NCBI GenBank assembly: GCA_963706425.1
Contig: CAVPMN010000001.1
Coordinates: 62,001-126,000, forward strand
Direction: 5' to 3'
Length of the DNA stretch: 64,000 bases
Source: CAVPMN01 sp963706425
GTDB taxonomy: Bacteria > Actinomycetota > Acidimicrobiia > Acidimicrobiales > Acidimicrobilacustridaceae
Every line of letters begins with the position of its first letter. Within the stretch, counting starts at the first letter, position 1. The position numbers were made by a program, and so were the translations under genes. The notes below the pieces were generated by a model that was not told the origin of the DNA, did not search any database, and saw only the letters and a program-made list of their open reading frames with translations. This document shows, one piece after another, positions 38,575 through 46,999 of this stretch.

Positions 38575-39131
38575 GAAGCAGAGCGCTCCGCCTCTCGGCC
38601 GCCGTGGTGTGCTGCCTCGCGCTGTCGGCCGCGGCGTGCTCCAGCGACGGTGGGGATGAAACAGCGCCGACCACCGAGTCGAGCACCACTCCCCCGACCA
38701 CCGCACCGGCTGAGCCGCCGGTCGTCGCGGCCGACGGCGAGGTGTTCGCCATCAGCCCGTGGTTCGTGAGCGGTGAGACCATCGCCCAGGGTCAGGCCCG
38801 TTTCGCCGTCGGTCCAGAGGTGATGGCGTCCGCCCTCGCCGAGTTGATGGCCGGCCCGACCGAGGCCGATCGCCAGGCTGGCCTCACCACCGGCATCGTG
38901 CCGCGAGCTGAAGTGCGATCGCTGTCGCTCGACGGCACGACGGCTGTCGTCGACTTCACCCGTCCCTTCGAGACGGCCGACACCCAACCGCAGGTGGCCC
39001 AGGTGGTGTGGACGCTCACCGAGTTCGCAGGTGTCGATCAGGTGAAGTTCCTCGTCGACGGCGAGGACAACGGGGCCACGGGCACGCGCCCGCTCACGCG
39101 CGACAACACGCGCTTGCAGCCCGCCGGCTGA
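38571..39131 (+). CDS. Lipoprotein with GerMN domain
   Basis: This 186-residue lipoprotein has a signal peptide ending in the lipobox LSAAAC (Cys at about residue 23), a Thr/Pro-rich linker and a GerMN-like domain over about residues 55-180 (SALAELMAGPTEADRQAGLTTGIVP, LSLDGTTAVVDFT, AQVVWTLTEFAGVDQVKFLVDGE). GerMN proteins are envelope-associated with no known catalysis. The ATG overlaps the PaaX-like stop. Its stop (39129-39131) abuts the stop of the minus-strand MBL gene, together forming TGATCA. Confidence 0.88.
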   Translation: MRSRALRLSAAVVCCLALSAAACSSDGGDETAPTTESSTTPPTTAPAEPPVVAADGEVFAISPWFVSGETIAQGQARFAVGPEVMASALAELMAGPTEADRQAGLTTGIVPRAEVRSLSLDGTTAVVDFTRPFETADTQPQVAQVVWTLTEFAGVDQVKFLVDGEDNGATGTRPLTRDNTRLQPAG

Positions 39132-40673
39132 TCAGTCGCCGACGCGCCGCGAGGCCAGATGCCGGTTCTTGGCGTTGTGGCAGGTGCCGGTCTCGAGGTC
39201 GAACGTCCATCCGTGCATCGTGCAGGTGAGGGTGCCGTCGTCGACCACGCCGAACTGTGACAGGTCGGCCTGGCGGTGCGGACACCACCGCTGCACCTCC
39301 CACTCGCCGACCACGACCATCTCGTCGACTTCTCCATGGGCCGCACCGACCGCCCGCTCGAGGAAGTCGACCCGCTCCGGCGACAGCGCCTTGAGGAACG
39401 AGAACATCTCCTCGCAGTACTCACCGGGCCGCCACGCCTTGAAGCGCACCGACAGGAAGAGGTTGTTCGACAGGTCGACCACCCGGTTCTCGACGCACCA
39501 CTCCATGAGGCTGGGCTCGACGTCGAGGAGATAGCCATAGGTCTCGGCGCCATCCCAGGCCCGCACGTCGTGGTTCGGGAAGTCGACCAGCACGTCTTGA
39601 TCGCCGGCTCGCAACAGGAGTGCCCGATCGATGGCCGCGCACGTCTTCGGAGCCCGCTCCATGAGCGGCACCCACCACTCGGCGAGGCGCTCGGCCAAAC
39701 CCGGCTGCAGTTCGGGCCAGCCCGCCTTCATGGCCTCGAGCCACGGCATCCAGTCGGCTTGGTAGCGCTCGAGGTAGGCGCGCTTGTCGGTGAAGATGGC
39801 GGCCAACTCGCCGTCGCCGACGGGATGGGTCACCCGGAAGGTGCCGGCCGGGCGATCGATGTCGAGCGTCGTGCCCGGGATGGCCATCGTGCCCCCGTCG
39901 AAGCCCTCATCCGCCAGCCGATCGAGGAACACCGTGGCGTCGGGGAAGATGTTGTCGGGTGCGTTGTCGAAGTCGTTGCACCACCACAAGTCGGGGTCGA
40001 GGAAGCACGGCGGTCCGGCGGAGGGCACCACATGATCGGCAGCCACCGACTTCACATAGCCGACCGCCCGGGAGAGCTGCGCCTCGCGCTTCGCTCGACC
40101 TGCGGCTGCTTTCTCGTCTGGAGGCAGGTCGTAGACCACCGGCCACCACATCGCCCCGGAGAACTGGAGGAACTGCACGTCGATCGGCCCCAGCGCGGTG
40201 ATGGCGTCGACATCGTTGGGGCGGCAGTCGTTCATGTTGAGGATGCGACCCGTGTCGTCGGCGATGACGATGGCCGAGTCGCCGATGGGGCCGTCGCTCG
40301 GCGCGGTCTCGGCGAACACGGTGACCGCAAGGCCACCGAGGTCGACCGTCGCACCGGTGGCACACGGGATGAAGTGGTGGAAGCCGAGCTCACGGAGCGC
40401 CTGTTCGAACTCGGGCGTCGGGAACTCGGGCAGGAGCACCGGCACGTCCTTGTCGACCCACTCGGCGAGAAAGGGCACGTCGAGGTGGTCGTAGTGCAGG
40501 TGCGAGATGTAGAGGTAGTCGGGCCGGGCGAACCGGCTCTTGTCGAGACCGTCGTTGCGGGGAAACACGAACCACGAGCCGTGGAAGGCGGGGATGAACC
40601 ACGGATCGCACAGCACCGAGCCGTGCTCGGTCTCGACGAACAAGCCTGCGTGGCCGGTGATCGTGACGCGCAT
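39132..40673 (-). CDS. Metallo-beta-lactamase fold protein with C-terminal Rieske [2Fe-2S] domain
   Basis: This 513-residue fusion has an MBL domain over residues 1-250, related to the UlaG-like branch (ITGHAGLFVETEHGSVLCDPW, LYISHLHYDHLD). The middle region (250-400) contains a Trp-rich metal-independent stretch. The C-terminal Rieske domain (about 440-505) shows CPHRQADLSQFG and CTMHGWTFDLETGTC, giving the CxH and CxxH ligand pairs. The architecture recalls CMP-sialate hydroxylase, which has the two domains in the opposite order, so the protein may be an oxygenase-type enzyme. Substrate unknown. Start ATG 40673. Confidence 0.85.
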   Translation of the reverse strand: MRVTITGHAGLFVETEHGSVLCDPWFIPAFHGSWFVFPRNDGLDKSRFARPDYLYISHLHYDHLDVPFLAEWVDKDVPVLLPEFPTPEFEQALRELGFHHFIPCATGATVDLGGLAVTVFAETAPSDGPIGDSAIVIADDTGRILNMNDCRPNDVDAITALGPIDVQFLQFSGAMWWPVVYDLPPDEKAAAGRAKREAQLSRAVGYVKSVAADHVVPSAGPPCFLDPDLWWCNDFDNAPDNIFPDATVFLDRLADEGFDGGTMAIPGTTLDIDRPAGTFRVTHPVGDGELAAIFTDKRAYLERYQADWMPWLEAMKAGWPELQPGLAERLAEWWVPLMERAPKTCAAIDRALLLRAGDQDVLVDFPNHDVRAWDGAETYGYLLDVEPSLMEWCVENRVVDLSNNLFLSVRFKAWRPGEYCEEMFSFLKALSPERVDFLERAVGAAHGEVDEMVVVGEWEVQRWCPHRQADLSQFGVVDDGTLTCTMHGWTFDLETGTCHNAKNRHLASRRVGD

Positions 40674-40780
40674 CGCACGGAGGGTAGCCCCGGCGGCGGG
40701 TGCCCCCGGTCAGCGCGGTCGAGCGTCACAGTCCGGGCGGGCGACGAGCCCTCGGGCGCGCCGCTCGGGGCGCTGGTCGA

Positions 40781-42250
40781 TCAGGCCAGCTTCTCGACGA
40801 AGCGTTCGAGTTGGCGCAGGTTGCGGCACTCGAAGGTGCCGTCGCAGTGCACGCCGTACTCACCGACGATCGAGTCGCCGGTGTTCCAGTAGGCGTGCGG
40901 CTCGGGGTTGAGCCAGTAGACGTGACGCGCCTTCTTGCGCATCTCCTTGATGACCCACGATTGCGACGCGTGGTAGTTGTTGCGGGCGTCGCCGAGGATC
41001 ATCACCGTGGTCTTCGGCCCGATCTCGCGGCCCCAGCTGTTCCAGAAGACCTCGAACGCGTGGCCGTAGTCGCTGTGGCCGTCGACCCACACCACATCGG
41101 CCTCGGTGTTGACCCGGTGCACGGCCTCACCGATGTCGTCGGTGCCCTCGAAGAACCGGGTGACCTCGTCGATGCCGTCGATGAACACGAAGGCGCGCAC
41201 CTTCGAGAACTGGTTGGAGATGGCATAGACGAGATGCAGCGTGAAGCGGGCGAACGCCGCGACCGAACCAGAGATGTCCGCGATCACGAAGATCTCGGGC
41301 TTGGACGGCCGCGGGTACTTGAACTTCGGGTCGGCCGGCACACCGCCGTAGCTGAGCGAGGCGCGCACCGTGGCGCGGAAGTCGAGCGGGCCCTTGCGGC
41401 CGTGCTTGCGCTTGCGAGCGAGTCGGGCAGCCAGCTTGCGGGTGAGCGGGAAGATGGCCTTGCGCAGGTTGCCCATCTCTTCTCGAGACGCGTGCATGAA
41501 GTCGACGTCCTCGGGCAACGGCTTGCGCAGCGTCTTGGCCATCGCCTCGACACCACGATCGGCCACCAGCCGCCGGCGGATCTCGGCCTCGATCTCCTTC
41601 TTCAGCTGATCGATGCGCGCTTCGTACTCGTCTTGTTCGAGTCGCTCCTCGAGTCGGGTGAGCGGTGCCGGCGCGTCGGTGTGGGCCTGTTCCATCAGCC
41701 GTTCGAGCGCGTTGTCGAGATCGAGGTTCCGCAAGGTGCGGTAGAGGTAGTAGGTGCCGCCGACCGGCCGGCCGGGCTCCATGCCCGCGTAGCGCTTGAC
41801 GGCCTGCCGGGCCAGAGCCCGCATGACCGCCTCGTCGCCGTGCAACAGCGCCTGGTAGAGCATCTCGGCCAGCTCTTCCGGTGAGAGTGCGTCGCCCCCG
41901 CTGCCGGCCATCTGCCCGGCGCCCTGCATCTCGGCCTGGTCGGTGTCGGCGCCTTCGGGCAGCTCTTCGTCGTCGGGGGCGAGCTTGAACTCCTTGCCCC
42001 GCAGCGAGAAGTAGACCTCGAACACCGTCTCGAACGCCCGCCAGTGCGTGTTGTTCTTCACCAGCGTGGCGCCGAGCGCGTACTTGAAGGCGTCGCGGTC
42101 CTCGAGCGGCACGTGCTTGACCGCCTGCATGGCGTCGAGGTTCTCGGTGAGGCTCACCGGCAGCCCCGCCTCGCGCAGCTCGCGGATGAAGCCCTCGAGC
42201 AGCTCGAGCATCGGCTCGCCCGTGATGCCGGCGTCGGCCAGATCGGTCAT
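40781..42250 (-). CDS. VWA domain protein, CoxE type
   Basis: This 489-residue protein has a helical N-terminal part (EGFIRELREAGLPVSLTENLDAM; acidic linker near residue 95-115) and a C-terminal VWA domain with the MIDAS motif DISGS at about residue 310 and a later TTVMILGDAR. CoxE-like proteins work with MoxR ATPases as chaperones or activators of metal enzymes; the MoxR gene upstream (42330-43247) fits this. No CO dehydrogenase is present, so the client is unknown. Start ATG 42250. Confidence 0.9.
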   Translation of the reverse strand: MTDLADAGITGEPMLELLEGFIRELREAGLPVSLTENLDAMQAVKHVPLEDRDAFKYALGATLVKNNTHWRAFETVFEVYFSLRGKEFKLAPDDEELPEGADTDQAEMQGAGQMAGSGGDALSPEELAEMLYQALLHGDEAVMRALARQAVKRYAGMEPGRPVGGTYYLYRTLRNLDLDNALERLMEQAHTDAPAPLTRLEERLEQDEYEARIDQLKKEIEAEIRRRLVADRGVEAMAKTLRKPLPEDVDFMHASREEMGNLRKAIFPLTRKLAARLARKRKHGRKGPLDFRATVRASLSYGGVPADPKFKYPRPSKPEIFVIADISGSVAAFARFTLHLVYAISNQFSKVRAFVFIDGIDEVTRFFEGTDDIGEAVHRVNTEADVVWVDGHSDYGHAFEVFWNSWGREIGPKTTVMILGDARNNYHASQSWVIKEMRKKARHVYWLNPEPHAYWNTGDSIVGEYGVHCDGTFECRNLRQLERFVEKLA

Positions 42251-42277
42251 GAGCGCGACCCAGCGCCGCGGCGCGAT

Positions 42278-42326
42278 GAGCGCTCGCGCGAAGAGCCAGA
42301 ATCACGAGCGCTTGCGCGAAGAGCCA
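42278..42326. repeat. 21-bp direct repeat between moxR-like and VWA genes
   Basis: Two copies starting GAGCGC[T/C]TGCG-like at 42278-42298 and 42306-42326 differ at one base and are 28 bases apart. On the coding strand this reads TGGCTCTTCGCGC twice. It lies in the 79-base spacer between the operon partners and may set mRNA structure. Confidence 0.6.
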
Positions 42327-42329
42327 TCG

Positions 42330-43247
42330 TTAAGGCGCTACTTTGCCGAGCGCCCGGCGGCCGCCGTTCTTGTCGTCGGCGAACTCCTTGGCCACCTTGG
42401 CGATGTCGCTCTGGTACTTGAGGAGGATGTTGATCGTCTCGGTGGCCTCCTTCTCGGACACCGAGTCGATGCCGAGCAGCACGAGCGTGCGCGCCCAGTC
42501 GAGCGTCTCGGACACCGAGGGCGCCTTCTTCAGCTCGAGCTGTCGGATCGACCGCACGATGCGCGCCACCTGGTCGGCCAGGTTGTCGGTGATGTCGGGC
42601 ACCTTGGTGAGGACGATCTCCTTCTCTCGCTCCATGTCGGGGTAGTCGATGTGGAGGAAGAGGCAGCGACGCTTGAGCGCCTCGGAGAGCTCACGGGTGT
42701 TGTTCGAGGTGAGGAACACCATCGGGATCTGCTTGGCCTCGAGGGTGCCCAGCTCGGGGATCGACACCTGGTAGTCGGAAAGGATCTCGAGGAGCAGAGC
42801 CTCGGTCTCGACCTCGACCCGGTCGACCTCGTCGATCAGCAGCACGACCGGCTCGTCGGCGCGGATGGCCTCGAGCAGCGGCCGGGTGAGCAGGAACTCG
42901 TCGGAGAAGATGTCGGTCTCGATGTCGTCCCAGGTGGCCGACTCGTCACCGCCCAGGCTGCGCTCGGCCTGGATGCGCAGGAGCTGCTTCTTGTAGTTCC
43001 ACTCGTAGAGCGCCTTCGACTCGTCGAGGCCCTCGTAGCACTGCAGGCGGATGAGGCGCGCCCCGAGGATCTCGGCCACCGACTTGGCCAGCTGGGTCTT
43101 GCCGGTGCCGGCGGGCCCTTCGACCAGCACGGGCTTGCCCAGGCGATCAGCCAGGTAGACCACCCCGGCGATGCCCTCGTCGGAGAGGTACTTGACCTCC
43201 CCCAGACGTTCCCGGACGGACGCGGGCGACTCGAAGCGGTAATCCAT
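42330..43247 (-). CDS. MoxR-family AAA ATPase
   Basis: This 305-residue ATPase has Walker A VEGPAGTGKTQLAK (residues about 44-54), Walker B VVLLIDEVDR, sensor 1 FLTSNNTREL and the arginine finger in KRRCLFLHIDYPD. It is close to the CoxD/MoxR branch that teams with VWA proteins to insert or activate metal cofactors. The coding sequence ends before the 21-bp repeats and the VWA protein gene on the same strand. Start ATG 43247. Confidence 0.93.
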   Translation of the reverse strand: MDYRFESPASVRERLGEVKYLSDEGIAGVVYLADRLGKPVLVEGPAGTGKTQLAKSVAEILGARLIRLQCYEGLDESKALYEWNYKKQLLRIQAERSLGGDESATWDDIETDIFSDEFLLTRPLLEAIRADEPVVLLIDEVDRVEVETEALLLEILSDYQVSIPELGTLEAKQIPMVFLTSNNTRELSEALKRRCLFLHIDYPDMEREKEIVLTKVPDITDNLADQVARIVRSIRQLELKKAPSVSETLDWARTLVLLGIDSVSEKEATETINILLKYQSDIAKVAKEFADDKNGGRRALGKVAP

Positions 43248-43302
43248 CCCGGGAGCCTACCGGCGCACTTGACCGGCTGGTCAAGACGGTTGGCCGTAGC
43301 CT

Positions 43303-44127
43303 GTGGCCGTGGGCGATCTCGCGACCGACCCGGTCGACATCACCGACCTGGTCGACTTCGACCGTTATCCCATCCACGACCCCGACAGCGCGCGTTACGA
43401 AGCGGTGGTTGCCCAGGCCCGGGCCGGGTTGGCCGACATCGGCGCGGCCGAGATTCCCGACTTCCTCACCGGGGCCGGCCTGGCAGCCATGGTCGCCGAC
43501 GCCGAGGCGCTCGAGACGAGCGGGCACTACTGCGAGACGCCGGCCACCGCCTACCTGGGCTTCCCTGATCCGGACTTCGCCGACGATCATCCCCGGCAAT
43601 GGATCGGGCGATCGGCGGTGAACGCCGTGGCCTACGACCTGTTCCCGGCTCCGTCGCCCCTGCGCCGGCTCTACGAGAGCGAGACGGTGCTGCGCTTCAT
43701 CGAGGACATCCTCGAACGCGGCACCCTCCATCGCTACGCCGACCCGCTCGGCGCCCTCAACCTGGCGTCCATGGGCCACGGCGACGAGCTGCAGTGGCAC
43801 TTCGACCAGACCGACTTCGTGGTGTCGGTGGCGATCCGCGACGCCGACGTCGGAGGCGACTTCGAGGTGGCGCCGCGAATCCGCACCGGCGACGACGAGC
43901 GCTACGACCAGGTCAAGCAGGTACTCGACGGCGACCGGTCCGACGTGGTCACCCTGCCGATGGTGCCCGGCACGCTGTTGATCTTCGAAGGGCGCAACTC
44001 GCTGCATCGGGTGAGCCCCATCGAGGGGCCCACCACCCGGCTCGTCGGCCTGCTCGGCTACGACACCGCAGCGGGCACGATGTCGAGCGACCTGCTCAAG
44101 CAGGTCCGCTACGGCCGCAGGGCCTGA
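43303..44127 (+). CDS. Fe(II)/2-oxoglutarate dioxygenase (ArpA/HalD-like)
   Basis: This 274-residue non-heme oxygenase has the iron facial triad LQWHFDQTDFVVSV (HxD) and a distal His in NSLHRVSPI, with the 2-oxoglutarate-binding Arg in TTRLVGLLGYD. The N-terminal part (EIPDFLTGAGLAAM) is family-like. This group hydroxylates or halogenates free amino acids or small acids; it could be either hydroxylase or, if the second acidic ligand is absent, halogenase, but Asp is present here, so hydroxylation is more likely. GTG 43303 (or 43309) start. It ends just before palindrome copy C. Confidence 0.83.
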   Translation: MAVGDLATDPVDITDLVDFDRYPIHDPDSARYEAVVAQARAGLADIGAAEIPDFLTGAGLAAMVADAEALETSGHYCETPATAYLGFPDPDFADDHPRQWIGRSAVNAVAYDLFPAPSPLRRLYESETVLRFIEDILERGTLHRYADPLGALNLASMGHGDELQWHFDQTDFVVSVAIRDADVGGDFEVAPRIRTGDDERYDQVKQVLDGDRSDVVTLPMVPGTLLIFEGRNSLHRVSPIEGPTTRLVGLLGYDTAAGTMSSDLLKQVRYGRRA

Positions 44128-44142
44128 GACATCCCCAACCCA

Positions 44143-44195
44143 CCGAAATCGGTGCGTGAAACAACCCAGGCGGTGGTTTCACGCACCAATTTCGG
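44143..44195. repeat. Palindromic repeat copy C
   Basis: The core arms are GGTGCGTGAAACAACC (44151-44166) and GGTGGTTTCACGCACC (44172-44187) with one mismatch. The outer arms CCGAAAT (44143) and ATTTCGG (to 44195) extend the stem to 53 bases. It lies between the convergent dioxygenase and proA genes. Confidence 0.9.
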
Positions 44196-44229
44196 GAGGG
44201 TCGGGAGGGTCGGGGGTGAGGGGCGGGGG
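44194..44229 (+). other. Putative G-quadruplex motif
   Basis: Seven runs of three or more G (44194, 44198, 44203, 44207, 44212, 44220, 44225) are separated by loops of one to three bases. It abuts palindrome copy C and the proA stop (44230). G-rich RNA would arise from dioxygenase read-through. Confidence 0.65.
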
Positions 44230-45492
44230 TTAGCTGCGGGTCTGGCCCTCGCCGTGCACGACGTACTTGGCCGTGGTGAGCTCGCGCAGGCCCATGGGGC
44301 CACGAGCGTGCAGCTTCTGGGTGGAGATGCCGATCTCGGCGCCGAAGCCGAACTCCTCGCCGTCGACGAAGCGGGTCGACGCGTTGACGAGCACGGCGGC
44401 GGCGTCGACCTCGTGGGTGAAGCGCTCGGCGGCCGCCAGCGAGGCGGTGACGATGGCTTCGCTGTGGCCCGAGCCGAATCGGGCGATGTGGGCGATGGCG
44501 GTGTCGAGGTCGTCGACCACGCGCACCGCCATCCGCAGGTCGAGGAACTCGGTGGCATAGGCCTCGTCGTCGGCTCGACCGGCGCCCGGCACCAGCGCCT
44601 GGGTGCGCTCGTCGCCGAGCAACTCGACGCCCTCGAGCGCGACCGCGACGCGTGGCAGGAAGGTGTCGGCCACCGCAGCGTGCACCAACAGGTTCTCGGC
44701 CGCGTTGCACACCGACGGGCGCTGCATCTTGGCGTTGACCACGATGTCGGTGGCCATGTCGAGGTCGGCCGACTCGTCGACGTAGACGTGGCAGTTGCCG
44801 TCACCGTCGATGACGTAGGGCACGGTGGCGTTGTCGAGGATCGACTGGATGAGCGACGGACCGCCCCGGGGGATGAGGCAGTCGATCGACTGGCGCTGCT
44901 GCATGAACTCGACCGCGGCCTCGCGGCTGACGTCGTCGACCAGCACGACCGCGTCGGCCGGCAGTCCGGTCTTGGCGATGGCCTCACGCAACACGGCGGC
45001 GATGGCCAGGTTGGAGGTGATGGCCCCCGACGAGCCCCGCAGGAACGCGGCGTTGCCCGACTTGAGGCACAGGCCGGCCGCGTCGCTCGTGACGTTGGGC
45101 CGGTTCTCGTAGATGATCGCCACCACGCCGAGCGGCACCCGCACCCGCTCGATGCGCAGCCCGTTGGGACGCACCCACCCGTCGAGCACCTCACCGACGG
45201 GATCGGCCAGGGCCGCCACCTGGCGCAGCCCGCCGGCCATGGCCTCGACCCGCCGTCGGTCTAGCCGCAGGCGGTCGACCACGGTGGGGCTCACACCGGC
45301 GGCCTCGGCTCGGGCCACGTCGACCTCGTTGGCCTCGAGCACGTCGGCCACCCGATCGACGAGCAGGTCGGCGGCGCCGAGGAGCGCGTCGTTCTTGGCG
45401 GCGGTGGACGCCCGGGCCAGCTCGCGAGACGCGGCTTTGGCCCGCTGACCCTGTGCGGCGATGCCCGACTCGGCTGCAGGAGGAGGCGACAC
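44230..45492 (-). CDS. proA: Gamma-glutamyl phosphate reductase
   Basis: This 420-residue enzyme makes glutamate-5-semialdehyde for proline synthesis with ProB (53142-54236). Family features are PLGVVAIIYENRPNVTSDAA, LCLKSGNAAFLRGSS and the catalytic cysteine in QRPSVCNAAENLLVH, and a C-terminal GFGAEIGISTQKLHARGPMGLRELTT. The GTG start is at 45492. In other Actinobacteria it follows proB directly; here the envelope operon separates them. Confidence 0.97.
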   Translation of the reverse strand: MSPPPAAESGIAAQGQRAKAASRELARASTAAKNDALLGAADLLVDRVADVLEANEVDVARAEAAGVSPTVVDRLRLDRRRVEAMAGGLRQVAALADPVGEVLDGWVRPNGLRIERVRVPLGVVAIIYENRPNVTSDAAGLCLKSGNAAFLRGSSGAITSNLAIAAVLREAIAKTGLPADAVVLVDDVSREAAVEFMQQRQSIDCLIPRGGPSLIQSILDNATVPYVIDGDGNCHVYVDESADLDMATDIVVNAKMQRPSVCNAAENLLVHAAVADTFLPRVAVALEGVELLGDERTQALVPGAGRADDEAYATEFLDLRMAVRVVDDLDTAIAHIARFGSGHSEAIVTASLAAAERFTHEVDAAAVLVNASTRFVDGEEFGFGAEIGISTQKLHARGPMGLRELTTAKYVVHGEGQTRS

Positions 45493-45548
45493 GAGGGCAG
45501 ATGGTACCGCCCGCTAGTGCTCACGGCCGGAGCACTAGTCTCGCCGCC

Positions 45549-46999
45549 GTGCGGATCGACCTCGGTTTGGAGGTAGCGGTCACGTCGTTCGTCGAGGCGC
45601 TCACACCGGTGATGCGGCGCGTCGTCGAGCAGACGGCCGACAACGACCCGGCCGCCGCCCGCCACGACGTGGTGGTCGAGGCCTACAACCTCACCTGCGC
45701 GTTCATCGACGCGGACGGTCTCGCCACCGATGACGAGCTCTGGTCGCTCATCCGCACCTTCTCGCCGTTGCTCGACACCCAGCTGCTGCGAGCCACCCCG
45801 GCCGACGTGCGCCTGGCCGGGCTCACCACCGGCGCGGCCACGTTCGTCGAGCAGCCGTCGACCATGTTCGAGATCTTGCGCGGCCTCGACCGGCGCGACG
45901 GCACCGACCACGCCAGCACCTACGCCCGGCTGGCGGTCGATCTGGCCCACGTGGTCGCGTCGCTCGACCTGCACAACAGCCGCACCGAGCTGCTCGTGAT
46001 CGAGCGGTTCCGGGGGATGTTGTGCGACGCGCTGACCGCACCCGACACCACCGCCACGCCCACGGAGACTGCGCCGGGCCCGACCCCCACCGACGCCCGA
46101 TCCGCGCCGGAAGCGGCCACCGCCACCGATCAGGCGCCAGAGCTCCCCCGGCCCGACCGCTCGACGAGTTGCTGGCCGAGCTCGACGACCTCGTCGGGCT
46201 CGACGAGGTGAAGCAGGAGGTCAAGCTGGTCTCCAACCTCATCCAGGTGCAGAACCTGCGCCGCGAGCGGGGGTTGGCCGTCGTCGAACAGAGCCGGCAC
46301 CTGATCTTCACGGGCAACCCCGGCACCGGGAAGACGACCGTGGCCCGGCTGCTCGCCCAGATCTACCGCACCCTCGGCGTGGTCGCGAAGGGCCACCTGG
46401 TCGAGACCGATCGGGCCGCGCTCGTCGCGGGCTATGTCGGACAGACCGCCACCAAGGTGACCGCCGTGTTCGACCAGGCCGACGAAGGTGTGCTGCTGAT
46501 CGACGAGGCCTACGCGCTGGTGCGCGGGGGTGCCGAGGACTTCGGCAAGGAGGCCATCGACACCATCGTCAAGCTGGTGGAGGACCGACGCGAGCGCATC
46601 GTCGTCATCGCCGCGGGCTACACCGACGAGATGGAGTTGTTCGTCGACGCCAACCCGGGACTGCGCTCGCGGTTCCCGCGCACGATCGAGTTCCCCGACT
46701 ACGACACCGACGAGCTGCTGCAGATCTTCCACAGCATCTGCGACAAGGCGCACTACCTGGCCGACGCCGAGGCCGTGGCGGCCGTGCGGCGATGGATCGA
46801 CGCGCAACCCCGCGTCAAGGGCTTCGGCAACGGTCGCCTGGTGCGCAACCTGTTCGAGGCGTCGGTGGCGCGCCAAGCTGGACGCGTGGTCGCCATCGAC
46901 TCGCCGACCGATGCCGAGTTGGTGGCCCTGACTGCAGCCGACATCCCGGTCGTCGGCGAAGGCCCCGGCATCCAGCCGAGCCCGGGGGACGCCACGTGA
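45549..46999 (+). CDS. TerB-like / AAA+ fusion (CbbX/EccA-like ATPase), 1-nt frameshift near 46150
   Basis: This protein of about 483 residues joins an N-terminal helical domain (1-165) with a TerB-like acidic signature (AFIDADGLATDDELWSLI) to a Pro/Thr-rich linker (170-200) and a CbbX/EccA-like AAA domain (from about 205). The AAA domain has Walker A FTGNPGTGKTTVARLL, the pore-loop region VAGYVGQTATKV, Walker B VLLIDEAYAL and an arginine finger in RSRFPRTIEF. The two parts are in different frames. One missing C in the C-run at 46144-46148 (GCTCCCCCGG) would join PELP to ARPLDELLAELDD. The GTG start is 45549. It overlaps the next gene by GTGA. Confidence 0.85.

Noticed and set aside
36425..44195. 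The palindromes as a CRISPR-like array
   Set aside because: Only three copies, kilobases apart, with no regular spacers and no cas genes.
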